Shown here one piece after another: positions 15,494 to 24,192 of a stretch of 64,000 nt of DNA. The stretch comes from Chryseolinea lacunae (GTDB lineage: Bacteria > Bacteroidota > Bacteroidia > Cytophagales > Cyclobacteriaceae), in contig NZ_JAERRB010000005.1 in NCBI RefSeq assembly GCF_016735595.1, positions 124,001-188,000 of the forward strand, written 5' to 3'. The position numbers were made by a program, and so were the translations under genes. Position 1 is the first letter of the stretch; every line of letters starts with the position of its first letter. A model generated the notes under the pieces. That model did no database searches and was not told where the DNA came from. It saw nothing but the letters and a program-made list of their open reading frames with translations.

Positions 15494-16402
15494 TCAAGCG
15501 TTTATCTTATCCTTCTGTATCTTTTTCTTTCCAGCATTTTTCTCAAGATACTGAAAAATCTTTCCTGCGATGTCAACTTTTGTGGCACCTTCAATGCCTT
15601 CCAGCCCCGGCGATGAGTTCACCTCCAAAATCAGCGGCCCGCGTGCCGAGGGCAGCATGTCTACCCCGGCCACATCGAGGCCCATTTTTTTGGCGGCGGT
15701 GATGGCCGCTTGTTTTTCGGGGCGCGACAGCTTCACCACTTTGGCGGTGCCGCCGCGGTGCAGGTTCGAACGGAATTCGCCTTCCTTGGCCTGGCGCCGC
15801 ATGGCGCCCACCACTTCGCCGTTCACCACAAACGCGCGGATGTCGGCGCCCTTGGCTTCTTTAATAAACTCCTGAACAATGATGCGTGCATGCAGTCCGT
15901 GAAACGCCTCGATCACCGACTTGGCGGCTTTTTTGTTTTCGGCCAGCACCACTCCCAGGCCTTGTGTTCCTTCCAGAAGTTTTATCACCACCGGCGCGCC
16001 GCCCACGGCTTCAATAATGCCTTCGGTGTCGCGCGAATAGTCCATGAAAATGGTTTTGGGAAGACCCAGGCCCGCGCGCGAAAGAATCTGCAGGCTGCGC
16101 AGCTTGTCGCGCGAGCGAATGAGCGCTTGCGACTCTACGGCCGTAAACACTTTCATCATTTCAAATTGGCGCACCACCGCCGCGCCATAGAACGTGACCG
16201 ACGCCCCGATGCGGGGAATGATGGCATCGAAATAGTCAAGACGGCGCCCCTGATAGAGCACCACCGGATTTTTCTTTTCAATGAAGAGCACGCACTTCAT
16301 GTGGTCGATAATCTCAACCTTGTGACCCCTCGCCTCGCCCGCCTGCTTGAGCCTGCGGGTAGAATAAAGCTTGGGGTTTCTCGACAGAATGGCAATGTTC
16401 AT
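15494..16402 (-). CDS. rimK: RimK-type ATP-grasp ligase (S6 glutamylase-like)
   Basis: 302 residues, normal RimK length. Start [21 protein letters not shown]. Pre-ATP-grasp domain to about 90; ATP-grasp domain with [17 protein letters not shown] (about 140-156), [17 protein letters not shown] (about 198-214), SNLHRGGTA and the metal/ATP-binding [13 protein letters not shown] (about 264-276). Adds glutamate residues to the C-terminus of ribosomal protein S6, or related targets. Operon rimB-rimK-desuccinylase-like, gaps of 30 and 25 nt. Confidence 0.9.
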   Translation of the reverse strand: MNIAILSRNPKLYSTRRLKQAGEARGHKVEIIDHMKCVLFIEKKNPVVLYQGRRLDYFDAIIPRIGASVTFYGAAVVRQFEMMKVFTAVESQALIRSRDKLRSLQILSRAGLGLPKTIFMDYSRDTEGIIEAVGGAPVVIKLLEGTQGLGVVLAENKKAAKSVIEAFHGLHARIIVQEFIKEAKGADIRAFVVNGEVVGAMRRQAKEGEFRSNLHRGGTAKVVKLSRPEKQAAITAAKKMGLDVAGVDMLPSARGPLILEVNSSPGLEGIEGATKVDIAGKIFQYLEKNAGKKKIQKDKINA

Positions 16403-16432
16403 AAAGTAGCGGAAAAAGGTTGAGTTCTGTTG

Positions 16433-16909
16433 TTAACGATTCTTTTTCTTGACGGCCAAACGGCGACGACGTTTCTCGCGGTAGGAAAGATTTTTCTGCG
16501 TCACGTCTATGAGAAAGCGGTTACGCAAAATTTTCCGGCCAATCAGGATGGGAAACTTCAGGGAGCCACGGTTGCTGAGCGAAAATTCGGTTGTTATTTC
16601 TTCGCCAAAAATTCGCAGCGTGGTGAACACCACAAAGCGGCGCTCCACTTCACCAAAAGAGTTTTTGATGCTGCGCACTTCAAATTCGCGAAAAGAAAAT
16701 TTCTTGCCCGAGAACTTCGGATGTTCGTCGTCGAGCAGAATGATTTCCAGCACGCCGTTCACCACTTCGGCCTTGTGGCAGTGAATGCACGAGGAGAACG
16801 CTCCGGTGTCGATCTTTGCATGGATATTATAGAGCCCAAGCAGGGGCAGGTCAAGGCGGTCGTAGCGTCCTAGAATGTGCATTGGGGCATCGTGGTTATG
16901 CGGGGCCAA
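16433..16909 (-). CDS. rimB: RimB-type retropepsin-like protease
   Basis: 158 residues; an alternative ATG at 16882 would give 149 and places the ILGR motif nearer the start. Aspartic protease-like signature AKIDTGAFSSCIHC (Asp 34), then EFEVRSIKNSFG, and LKFPILIGRKILRNRFLIDV, as in the RimK-associated protease family (formerly called zinc protease). The C-terminus is highly basic (REKRRRRLAVKKKNR). First gene of the rimB-rimK operon; known partner role is stimulating or processing RimK products. Confidence 0.85.
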   Translation of the reverse strand: MAPHNHDAPMHILGRYDRLDLPLLGLYNIHAKIDTGAFSSCIHCHKAEVVNGVLEIILLDDEHPKFSGKKFSFREFEVRSIKNSFGEVERRFVVFTTLRIFGEEITTEFSLSNRGSLKFPILIGRKILRNRFLIDVTQKNLSYREKRRRRLAVKKKNR

Positions 16910-16921
16910 TATGCGGAAAAT

Positions 16922-16949
16922 AAAAAAGCCCCGCCAGCGCGGGGCTTTT
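16922..16949 (-). terminator. Rho-independent terminator after DUF2911 gene
   Basis: GCCCCGC (16928-16934), 4-nt loop, GCGGGGC (16939-16945), flanked by AAAAAA and TTTT. Read on the minus strand it ends in a U-run, separating the DUF2911 gene from the rim operon. Confidence 0.85.
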
Positions 16950-16973
16950 AAATTATCGTGAAGCAGAAGTTGC

Positions 16974-17477
16974 TTAGCCTTTCACTTTAAATGCTACGGC
17001 AGTGTTCTCCCATTTCAACTGCACTTCGTCTTTGCCGAGGGCGATGTTGAAGGTTTCTACTGCGGCTGCGGTTTTGGTGGGCTTCACCTTCACGCGCAAC
17101 ACGTCGTCTTTCTCTTTATAGCTGTAGGCACCCCACTGCTTGCTGTCTTTGTTGATCACGATGGTCCATTCGCTTTCACCGGGAATGGTGAAGAGGGCAT
17201 ACTTGCCGGCGGCCAGGTCCTGGCCTTCAATTTTCACGTCTTTGCTAAATTCGATGGTGGTGGCGTCGTTGGCTCCGGTTCTCCACACTTCGCCGAAGGG
17301 AACAAGACCCCCCATTATTTTGCGACCGCGTGCCGAAGGTTGACAATACACGATGGTGACATCGGCTGCTCCAAGCTTGCCTTTCACCGTGGCCTGAGGG
17401 CTGGCGGGTTTGTCTTGCGCCATAGCACTGGTGAGAACAGTTGCAAGCGCCACCATCAGAAATGTAATTCTTTTCAT
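16974..17477 (-). CDS. DUF2911 secreted protein
   Basis: 167 residues. Signal peptide MKRITFLMVALATVLTSAMA. Mature domain with VTIVYCQPSARGRKIMGGLVPFGEVWRTGAND (about 41-72), the signature I associate with DUF2911, a family common in Bacteroidota and probably a beta-sandwich. C-terminal KDEVQLKWENTAVAFKV. Function unknown; exported. Monocistronic by context: terminators on both sides on the minus strand. Confidence 0.85.
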   Translation of the reverse strand: MKRITFLMVALATVLTSAMAQDKPASPQATVKGKLGAADVTIVYCQPSARGRKIMGGLVPFGEVWRTGANDATTIEFSKDVKIEGQDLAAGKYALFTIPGESEWTIVINKDSKQWGAYSYKEKDDVLRVKVKPTKTAAAVETFNIALGKDEVQLKWENTAVAFKVKG

Positions 17478-17535
17478 ACGTTGTTGAGTTTGGTTGGGTG
17501 GATTGTTAAGGTATTTTACGGTGCACGATAATAGT

Positions 17536-17561
17536 AAAAATGCCCCGAAGTAGTCGGGGCA
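17536..17561 (-). terminator. Terminator on minus strand, distal to ffh
   Basis: TGCCCCGA (17541-17548), loop agtag, TCGGGGCA (17554-17561); the minus-strand RNA then reads UUUUUAC. It lies 228 nt beyond the ffh stop. Confidence 0.75.
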
Positions 17562-17615
17562 TCTTTACTAATTTATATAACAACCTGTAAACTGTAGTAA
17601 GAACGGTGGATATGT

Positions 17616-17672
17616 CGGTTTGGTTTATGTCTTCGCGTTATATTTTCTAAAAAATATTCGCGTCGCAAACCG
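17616..17672. other. Nested stem-loop in ffh 3' region
   Basis: Outer stem CGGTTTG (17616-17622) with CAAACCG (17666-17672); inner stem CGCG..ATATTTT (17634-17646) with AAAATAT.CGCG (17651-17662). No U-tract. Could be part of a long ffh 3' UTR or a separate RNA element. Confidence 0.35.
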
Positions 17673-17788
17673 GTCCTACATTCTTTCTTCGCAACCCGTC
17701 TGTAAAACTTTGAGGGACATCATTTTCACTTATTTCCGTAAGCACGTGAAAGACGTTGCGCAACAAAATTGATTAACAATCGCCCGGG

Positions 17789-19120
17789 CTATCGGCCGAA
17801 TGGATTCAGGGCCGACAAGGCGCGTTTGCCGCCACCCATTTTGTTCATGGTCTTCATGAGCTTGCGCATGTCGCTGAACTGTTTCAGCAGTTGATTCACC
17901 TGCTGCACAGATGTTCCGCTTCCCACCGCGATGCGGTTCTTGCGGCTGCTGTTGAGGATGTCCGGATTCTCGCGCTCGGCCAGGGTCATGGAACGGATAA
18001 TGGCTTCGATGGGCTTGAATGAGTTATCGTCGATGTCGATGTCTTTGATGGCTTTGCCCATGCCGGGAATCATGCCCAGCAGGTCTTTCATATTTCCCAT
18101 CTTCTTCACTTGTTCCAGCTGCGACAGGAAGTCGTTGAAATCGAATTGATTCTTGCGGATTTTCTTGTTGAGGCGGGCGGCTTCTTCCTGGTCAAATACT
18201 TCCTGGGCTTTTTCCACCAGCGACACCACGTCGCCCATGCCGAGAATACGGCTGGCCATACGTTCGGGATAGAAGCGGTCTATAGCTTCCATCTTTTCGC
18301 CAAGGCTCATAAACTTGATGGGCTTGTCCACCACGCGGCGGATCGAAAGGGCCGCACCACCACGCGTATCGCCATCGAGCTTGGTCAACACCACGCCATC
18401 GAAGTTGAGGCGTTCGTTGAAGGCCTTGGCTGTGTTCACAGCATCCTGGCCGGTCATGGAGTCGACCACGAACAAGGTTTCTGAAGGGTTCAATGCCGCT
18501 TTGAGGCGCGCAATTTCATCCATCATTTCTTCGTCAACCGCCAAACGACCGGCGGTATCCACAATCACGATGCGGTGGTTGTTTTTCTTGGCGTGTTCAA
18601 TGGCCGCTTTCGCAATTTTCACGGCGTCTTTGTTCTCAGGCTCGGCATAGACCTCCACACCCACTTGCTCGCCCAGCACTTTCAGCTGGTCGATGGCCGC
18701 GGGGCGATAGATGTCACAGGCGGTGAGCATCACCGAACGTCCCTGTTTTTTCAGGTAGTTGGCAAGCTTTCCCGAAAACGTGGTTTTACCGGACCCTTGC
18801 AAGCCGGCAATGAGGATGACGGCGGGATTGCCGTCTATTTTAATGTCTTCGCTGTGGCCACCCATGAGGGCGGTCAGCTCGTCGTTGGTGATCTTCACCA
18901 GCAACTGGCCGGGCGAAATGGCCGTGAGCACATCCTGGCCCATGGCTTTTTCACGGATTTCGTCCGTTACTTCCTTGGCTACTTTATAGTTAACGTCGGC
19001 GTCGATCAGCGCTTTGCGGATTTCCTTTACGGTGGTGGCAACGTTGATTTCGGAGATCCTGCCCTGGCCTTTCAGCGTCTGAAAGGCTTTATCCAGCTTT
19101 ATACTTAAATTATCGAACAT
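17789..19120 (-). CDS. ffh: Signal recognition particle protein Ffh
   Basis: 443 residues, normal length. N domain 1-90; G domain with GLQGSGKTTFSGKLA (about 107-121), DTAGRLAVDEEMMDEI, and TKLDGDTRGGAALS; then the closing-loop GLGE-like SLGEKMEAIDRFYPERMASRILGMGD; then the methionine-rich M domain (FLSQLEQVKKMGNMKDLLGMIPGM... QMRKLMKTMNKMGGG). GTPase that binds SRP RNA and signal peptides and delivers ribosomes to FtsY. No SRP RNA gene is recognisable nearby. Confidence 0.97.
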   Translation of the reverse strand: MFDNLSIKLDKAFQTLKGQGRISEINVATTVKEIRKALIDADVNYKVAKEVTDEIREKAMGQDVLTAISPGQLLVKITNDELTALMGGHSEDIKIDGNPAVILIAGLQGSGKTTFSGKLANYLKKQGRSVMLTACDIYRPAAIDQLKVLGEQVGVEVYAEPENKDAVKIAKAAIEHAKKNNHRIVIVDTAGRLAVDEEMMDEIARLKAALNPSETLFVVDSMTGQDAVNTAKAFNERLNFDGVVLTKLDGDTRGGAALSIRRVVDKPIKFMSLGEKMEAIDRFYPERMASRILGMGDVVSLVEKAQEVFDQEEAARLNKKIRKNQFDFNDFLSQLEQVKKMGNMKDLLGMIPGMGKAIKDIDIDDNSFKPIEAIIRSMTLAERENPDILNSSRKNRIAVGSGTSVQQVNQLLKQFSDMRKLMKTMNKMGGGKRALSALNPFGR

Positions 19121-19213
19121 GGGTCGATGTGTTAATGTTTGATGATGGCGTTCGCACGGTTTTCCGTGCGTTTCCCGAAGGGGAATAAGGGGCCAAAGGT
19201 AAGGCGCTGAGGG

Positions 19214-20338
19214 CTAAAGAAAAAGCGGAATAATGTCTTCTTTGATGCGCTGCCCGATGAGGGAAAAGGCCCGGGCCATGGCTTCGTTTTTATCGGTTTT
19301 CGCATTCACCAGGGCCACCACCTTCACCGCCCCCAGCCGATGCAGCTCTTCCGGGGTCAGGTCGGCCGTGCCGGCCACCACAAACAGGGGCTTTTCATAT
19401 TTCACGGCCAGGTCGGCCACACGTTTCACCACTTTGCCATAGAGCGTCTGGTGGTCTACGCGGCCCTCGCCTGTGAACACCATGTTGCTCTGCGCCACCT
19501 TCTCGTCAAGCTTCACAAAGTCCATCACAAAATCGGCTCCCGACTGGAAGCGTATGTCGAAAAAAACTTTTGCTCCTGCTCCAATACCACCGCCAGCACC
19601 GGCGCCCGCAAAGTTGATGTCAACCCCAAACTGTCGCTGCACCACGGCGGCGAAGTTGCGCAGGCCATCGTCAAGCGTTTTCAGTGCTTCGGCATCTGCG
19701 CCCTTTTGCGGTCCAAACACATACGACGCACCTTCCGGGCCATAGAGGGGGTTGCTCACGTCGCACAGGGCCGTGAATAAAACTTCTTTCACGGCGGGTT
19801 CCAGGTTTGTGGTGTCGATGCGGTCGATGTGAATGAGGTTCTTGCCCACGGGCAATAGACGTTCGCCGCGTGCGTCATAAAAAACCACGCCGAGCGCTTC
19901 GGCCATGCCCATGCCCCCATCGTTGGTGGCGCTGCCGCCAATGCCCAGCACAATGTTTTTAACACCCTGGTCCACCGCATGGCGAATGAGGTGGCCGGTG
20001 CCATAGGTGGTGGTGTATAGTGCGTTTCGTTCTTCGGGCTGCAACAACAAAAATCCGGAGGCCGAAGCCATTTCCAAAAATGCTGTGGTGCCATCGCCCG
20101 ATATGCCATACGTTGCTTTGACCGGTCGGAACAATGGATCGAGCACGGAGCACGTCACGCGTTGTCCATTCGAATAGTGCGTAAGGATTTCGCCCGTGCC
20201 TTCGCCGCCGTCGGCCAACGGGATGGACAGGGCGTGAAAGTCGATTCCTCCCTGGCGCAACCCTTCTTCCATGGCCTGGCAAACCTGCAAGGCGTTGAGC
20301 GATCCTTTAAATTTATCGGGTGCAAAAAGAATGGTCAT
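19214..20338 (-). CDS. Glycerate 2-kinase (GlxK/GarK family)
   Basis: 374 residues from ATG at 20338 (MTILFAPDKFKGSLNA). Family motifs: APDKFKGSL at the N-terminus, PLADGGEGT (about 42-50), VLGIGGSATNDGGMG (about 130-144), GAGAGGGIGAG and TGEGRVDHQTLYGK. Phosphorylates D-glycerate, usually at C2, feeding glyoxylate or serine-derived carbon into glycolysis. No other glycerate or glyoxylate gene is adjacent. Upstream gene moeA is on the same strand, 49 bp away. Confidence 0.92.
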   Translation of the reverse strand: MTILFAPDKFKGSLNALQVCQAMEEGLRQGGIDFHALSIPLADGGEGTGEILTHYSNGQRVTCSVLDPLFRPVKATYGISGDGTTAFLEMASASGFLLLQPEERNALYTTTYGTGHLIRHAVDQGVKNIVLGIGGSATNDGGMGMAEALGVVFYDARGERLLPVGKNLIHIDRIDTTNLEPAVKEVLFTALCDVSNPLYGPEGASYVFGPQKGADAEALKTLDDGLRNFAAVVQRQFGVDINFAGAGAGGGIGAGAKVFFDIRFQSGADFVMDFVKLDEKVAQSNMVFTGEGRVDHQTLYGKVVKRVADLAVKYEKPLFVVAGTADLTPEELHRLGAVKVVALVNAKTDKNEAMARAFSLIGQRIKEDIIPLFL

Positions 20339-20387
20339 CATACACAAAAAAATTATGCATCGATCATCGGTAGTAAAAACAACAGGG

Positions 20388-21581
20388 TTATCCCCGGAAG
20401 GGAATATACGGAAAACTTTCGCCGGCTTTGAAGGCCGATTGATTTAACGGCAGTTCCAAAAAACCCGTCACCTTTTTGAGGTTTGCAAAATCGCCGGAGC
20501 CGCCGCCCGCGTCGGGGTAGGCCATCAACGTTCCGTTTTCATTTTTCACCGTTACCTGCAAAAAATAAGTGAGCGGTGGTGCAAATGAAAAATCCGTGGC
20601 CAATGTCGCCATCAACGGCACTTCTGTAACACCCAAACTCTGCATCACCCACGGGCGGATGTAGCGATAGAAACACATGTAGGTAGACACCGGGTTGCCC
20701 GGCAAGGCAAACACCGTCAGACCTTTGTCTGACACCCCAAACCAAAACGGCTTGCCGGGGCGCTGACTTACCTGATGAAAAAGTTTTTTCACCCCGATGG
20801 CTTCCAGCACATCGGGCACAAAATCAAACTTGCCTTTCGACACACCCCCCGATAAAATGATGACGTCGTTTGCTGCTGCCAGCGCCGTCAACGCTTCCGT
20901 CATGCCGGCCTTGTCGTCTTTCACATGATGACTCTCGCCAGCCCAACCCAGCGTTTGCATGGCGGCCTGAATGGCAAAGGTGTTTGAGCGACGGATCTGG
21001 TGTGGCTCGGGCACAGCATCCACCTCCACCAGTTCGTCGCCACTTGCCACGATGGCCGTGCGTGGAAAGGCAAACACATTCACGGAGCTTTTACCAACCG
21101 AAGCCAGCAAGGCAATCTCGGCCGGCGACAGCACAAGCCCCGGTTCCAGGAGCAACGCATCTTTTTTGCAATCGGCACCCTGGCGGTGGATGTAGCCGTT
21201 TTCTTTTAGGGTGTCGGCAGCGATGGCGGCCACCTTGTTGGCAATGGTCAGGTCTTCGTAACGAATCACCATGTCGGTGCCTTCGGGCAGCATGGCGCCG
21301 GTCATCACTTCGATGGCGTTTTGGTTTTGGGTGAGCTTCTTTCGCGGTTCGCCTGCGGCCTGCACGGCTTCCAGGAGGAAAGCGTGTTGTCCGTCAAGCC
21401 AGGTGTCGCGATGAATGGCCATGCCGTCCATGGCTACACGGTCGAACGGTGGAAAGTCGCGGTCGGCATAAACGGGTTCGGCCAGCACCTGCCCCACGGC
21501 CGCCGTGAGCGCGACACGTTTCTGGCCGGGACGAAAGAGGTGAGAAAAAATTACCGAGGTTGCCTCTGCTACACTTACCAT
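20388..21581 (-). CDS. moeA: Molybdopterin molybdenumtransferase MoeA
   Basis: 397 residues from ATG at 21581 (MVSVAEATSVIFSHLF). A longer frame to 21890 runs antisense through moaC and was rejected. Domains: MoeA N-terminal FDRVAMDGMAI (about 48-58), VMTGAMLPEGTDMVIRYED, then the MPT-binding MoCF domain with VASGDELVEV, IILSGGVSKGKFDFV and FALPGNPVSTY; C-terminal domain IV with LATDFSFAPPLTYF. Inserts molybdate into adenylylated molybdopterin. Divergent from moaC with only 36 bp between starts. Confidence 0.93.
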   Translation of the reverse strand: MVSVAEATSVIFSHLFRPGQKRVALTAAVGQVLAEPVYADRDFPPFDRVAMDGMAIHRDTWLDGQHAFLLEAVQAAGEPRKKLTQNQNAIEVMTGAMLPEGTDMVIRYEDLTIANKVAAIAADTLKENGYIHRQGADCKKDALLLEPGLVLSPAEIALLASVGKSSVNVFAFPRTAIVASGDELVEVDAVPEPHQIRRSNTFAIQAAMQTLGWAGESHHVKDDKAGMTEALTALAAANDVIILSGGVSKGKFDFVPDVLEAIGVKKLFHQVSQRPGKPFWFGVSDKGLTVFALPGNPVSTYMCFYRYIRPWVMQSLGVTEVPLMATLATDFSFAPPLTYFLQVTVKNENGTLMAYPDAGGGSGDFANLKKVTGFLELPLNQSAFKAGESFPYIPFRG

Positions 21582-21593
21582 GTTAATTCTTTT

Positions 21594-21601
21594 TAACTTT
21601 G
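21594..21601 (+). promoter_or_regulatory. Possible -7 box for moaC
   Basis: TAACTTTG matches the Bacteroidota TAnnTTTG -7 element, 16 nt before the moaC ATG. No TTG -33 element lies at the usual distance. Confidence 0.3.
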
Positions 21602-21617
21602 TTTGGACCCAAGTTAC

Positions 21618-22094
21618 ATGAGTAAAGAACAATTTACACACATCGACTCTGCCGGCAATCCCAAGATGGTGGATGTTTCGGAAAAGAAGGTGACCGTTCG
21701 CACCGCCAAAGCCCAGGCCACCGTGCACGTTGGCCCCGACATTCTCAGCCACCTCACGGGCGATGAGATCATCACCAAAAAAGGTCCCGTGTTTCAAACC
21801 GCCATCATCGCCGGGGTGATGGGGGCCAAGCAAACATCGTCGCTCATCCCCTTCTGCCATCCGCTGGGGTTGGAAGATTGCCAGATACACATTGCCGTGC
21901 GCGACGGAAAAATCGTGATCGACAGCAGCGTCACCATCACCGCCAAAACCGGCGTGGAAATGGAAGCCCTCACTGCCGTGACCGTGGCCGCGCTCACCGT
22001 CTACGACATGTGCAAGGCCCTATCGCACGACATTGTTATTCAAAACATTTCCCTGATGTCGAAAACCGGAGGCAAAAAAGACTTCAACCGCTAA
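21618..22094 (+). CDS. moaC: Cyclic pyranopterin monophosphate synthase MoaC
   Basis: 158 residues from ATG at 21618; the TTG at 21603 was not used. Signatures: GNPKMVDVSEKKVTVRTA (about 14-31), the active-site SLIPFCHPLGLEDCQI (about 74-89) and GVEMEALTAVTVAALTVYDMCKA (about 115-137), plus the terminal SKTGGK. Converts the MoaA product to cyclic pyranopterin monophosphate, early in molybdenum cofactor synthesis. The next gene (ion channel) begins 3 nt after its stop, so they are probably co-transcribed. Confidence 0.95.
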   Translation: MSKEQFTHIDSAGNPKMVDVSEKKVTVRTAKAQATVHVGPDILSHLTGDEIITKKGPVFQTAIIAGVMGAKQTSSLIPFCHPLGLEDCQIHIAVRDGKIVIDSSVTITAKTGVEMEALTAVTVAALTVYDMCKALSHDIVIQNISLMSKTGGKKDFNR

Positions 22095-22097
22095 GCT

Positions 22098-22895
22098 ATG
22101 ACCTTACGCCGACGACTATACCTCACGCTCGACCCCACCGAGAAAGGAGGCCTGCTGGAACGCATCTTCGAAATCCTGCTCATCGCCATCATCCTCCTCA
22201 ACATCCTGTCGATCGTGATCGATTCGGTGAAGGAAATCGACCACGAATATTCCACCGTGTTTCGAAACATTGAAGTGTTCTCCATCATCTTCTTCACCGT
22301 CGAATACATTGCGCGCATCTATTCTATTGTTGAGAAGCCAACCTACGAAGACCCCGTGAAAGGACGGCTGAAGTTTGTGCTCACGCCCATGGCGCTGATA
22401 GACTTGCTGTCTTTTCTGCCATTCTACCTCACGTTTCTGCCCATCGACCTTCGCTTTCTGCGCATCTTCCGGCTCATGGCGTTGTTCCGTGTGTTCAAAA
22501 TTGCGCGCTACCTGCATGCGTTAAAAATTTTTAAACGCGTGCTCACGGAACGGAAAGAACAACTGGTGCTTAGTTTTCTGTTCATCCTGTTCATCCTCGT
22601 CATTGTGAGCTTCATCATGTTCTATGTGGAGCGCGAAGCCCAACCCGACAAGTTCAGCAGCATTCCGGCCACCATGTGGTGGGGCATTGCCACCATCACC
22701 ACGGTGGGCTATGGCGACATGGTGCCCATCACCGTGTGGGGAAAATTTCTCGGCGGCATTTTCGCGATCGCCGGTGTGGGTTTGCTTGCGCTGCCTGCCG
22801 GTATTTTGTCGTCAGGATTTTTTGAGTTGCTGCACGAAGACCGGCGGAAGACAATTGTGTGCCCGCATTGCGGGAAGGAGATTCATGAAGAATGA
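22098..22895 (+). CDS. Voltage-gated-type potassium channel
   Basis: 265 residues, six-helix VIC-superfamily layout. S1-S3 about 20-125, an S4-like helix with regularly spaced Arg (RFLRIFRLMALFRVFKIARY, about 117-136), S5, and the selectivity filter TVGYGD at about 201-206 before S6. The cytosolic C-terminus ends CPHCGKEIHEE, a short zinc-ribbon-like CxxC knuckle; no RCK or cyclic-nucleotide domain. Inner membrane K+ channel; a modulating ligand is not apparent. Confidence 0.9.
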   Translation: MTLRRRLYLTLDPTEKGGLLERIFEILLIAIILLNILSIVIDSVKEIDHEYSTVFRNIEVFSIIFFTVEYIARIYSIVEKPTYEDPVKGRLKFVLTPMALIDLLSFLPFYLTFLPIDLRFLRIFRLMALFRVFKIARYLHALKIFKRVLTERKEQLVLSFLFILFILVIVSFIMFYVEREAQPDKFSSIPATMWWGIATITTVGYGDMVPITVWGKFLGGIFAIAGVGLLALPAGILSSGFFELLHEDRRKTIVCPHCGKEIHEE

Positions 22896-22912
22896 CGAAA
22901 TGATTTCCGTAT

Positions 22913-22920
22913 TATCTTTG
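22913..22920 (+). promoter_or_regulatory. Possible -7 box for ACT protein gene
   Basis: TATCTTTG, exact TAnnTTTG match, 34 nt before the ATG at 22955; no clear -33 TTG. Confidence 0.3.
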
Positions 22921-22954
22921 TCTTAGCGAATTCATCTACAAAAAAAATTGTCTT

Positions 22955-23347
22955 ATGCCGGGAGAAAGAAATCTTGAAAAAATTCTCGCCTCTCTCGATC
23001 CGCTGTTGCAGCCGGGAGAGTATGTGTTTTGCAGCGTGGTGGACCCGTTGCAGATCGATGTCTCAAAATGTGTGGCCACGTTTCGCGAACACGAAGGATT
23101 TTCGGTGGTGATGGCGAGAGACGATGCCGACGATGCCAAGCTGGAATATCAACAAACCTTTTCGTGGATTGCGCTCAGCGTGCATTCGTCGCTCGAAGCT
23201 GTGGGGCTCACCGCCGCGTTCTCTACTGCCCTGTCGCAAGCCGGCATAAGTTGCAATGTGGTGGCCGCGTTCTATCACGACCACATCTTCGTGCCCGTGC
23301 CAGACGCCCAACGCGCCGTCGACATCCTGAAAGGACTCAGCGATTAA
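22955..23347 (+). CDS. ACT-domain protein
   Basis: 130 residues. N-terminal strands YVFCSVVDPLQID and a C-terminal ACT-like region FSWIALSVHSSLEAVGLTAAFSTALSQAGISCNVV followed by YHDHIFVPVPDAQRAVDIL. This is the tandem-ACT small protein type (ACT_7/DUF-like) often annotated as an amino-acid-sensing domain. Cytosolic, no catalytic domain. Ligand and partner unknown. Confidence 0.8.
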   Translation: MPGERNLEKILASLDPLLQPGEYVFCSVVDPLQIDVSKCVATFREHEGFSVVMARDDADDAKLEYQQTFSWIALSVHSSLEAVGLTAAFSTALSQAGISCNVVAAFYHDHIFVPVPDAQRAVDILKGLSD

Positions 23348-23406
23348 AAAAACAAAGTCGAGATTGGAAATGGATTGCCTGATGGTTGCGCCATGAACGC
23401 CGCGAC

Positions 23407-24192
23407 TCACTTCAGCACACGGCGGTCCAGCACTTTTTCTTTTGCCACACCGTTTTCTTCATACACATAGTAGGCATTGCTTTGCTCGTTGGCCACCACC
23501 ACTTCCTTCACGGTGTTGTCTTCAAAATAAATGGCCGCACGGTCGTCGCACGCATAGCCGGCCTTGAAGCGTTTGGATTGGATGTAGCCGTGATACAACG
23601 GGCGCCGGGTGGGTTCAGAATCATAGTGCGGGCAGTTGCTGGCCTTGATGAAACCGAGGCCTTCAATTTCTGATATTTCTTTGGGGCGCGAGTCTGTTGT
23701 TCCCTGCTCGAACCAGCAAAGCGACCCGGCGCTGCCCCCCGCCAGGATGATTCCGCTTTCCCAGGCTGTACGTAATATTTTGTCAACACCCTGCGCCTTC
23801 CAGATGGCCAGCATGTTCAACGTGTTGCCGCCGCCCACCACAATGGCATCCATGCTCAGCAACACATCCTCAAACGACTGCTGCTGTCCGTAGCTGGAAA
23901 TGAACATGCGCTGCACAAAGGGTTTCACATTCAGATCCTGACATTGTTCATACCATGCGTTGATGCCCAGCGGACTATCGGCCGAAGCCGTGGGCAGAAA
24001 ACACAGGCGCGGCACGGGCTTGCCGGTGAGGCCGGCCACATAGTTCACAAACTTCGGATTGGTTCCGGCGCCATAGGCCACAATTCTCTTTTTGATTTCG
24101 GATGTCTTCATGTCTTTACGATCGTCTGCCAGCGCCATGTTCAACGCCGTGAGTGTAGCGCCCGTGGCGCCGATAAATTCTCTTCGTTTCAT
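23407..24192 (-). CDS. Peptidase S51 family (cyanophycinase-like) with RR leader
   Basis: 261 residues from ATG at 24192, starting MKRREFIGATGATLTALNMALA, a twin-arginine-style leader; the ATG at 24243 was rejected for that reason. S51 motifs: CFLPTAS (about 61-67), VVGGGNTLNMLA (about 117-128), nucleophile elbow LAGGSAGSLCWF (Ser about 154) and a downstream acidic/His segment SNCPHYDSEP. Family members are dipeptidase E, which cleaves N-terminal Asp dipeptides, and cyanophycinase. Probably exported; no cyanophycin synthetase is nearby, so the substrate is open. Confidence 0.85.
   Translation of the reverse strand: MKRREFIGATGATLTALNMALADDRKDMKTSEIKKRIVAYGAGTNPKFVNYVAGLTGKPVPRLCFLPTASADSPLGINAWYEQCQDLNVKPFVQRMFISSYGQQQSFEDVLLSMDAIVVGGGNTLNMLAIWKAQGVDKILRTAWESGIILAGGSAGSLCWFEQGTTDSRPKEISEIEGLGFIKASNCPHYDSEPTRRPLYHGYIQSKRFKAGYACDDRAAIYFEDNTVKEVVVANEQSNAYYVYEENGVAKEKVLDRRVLK

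Larger units (their letters stand above)
17478..17788. other. Noncoding region downstream of ffh
   Basis: 311 bp containing a nested stem-loop (17616-17672) and a terminator (17536-17561) between ffh and the DUF2911 gene. No gene seen. Confidence 0.5.

Noticed and set aside
21582-21890. N-terminal extension of moeA
   Set aside because: Runs antisense through moaC; MoeA homology starts at the ATG at 21581.
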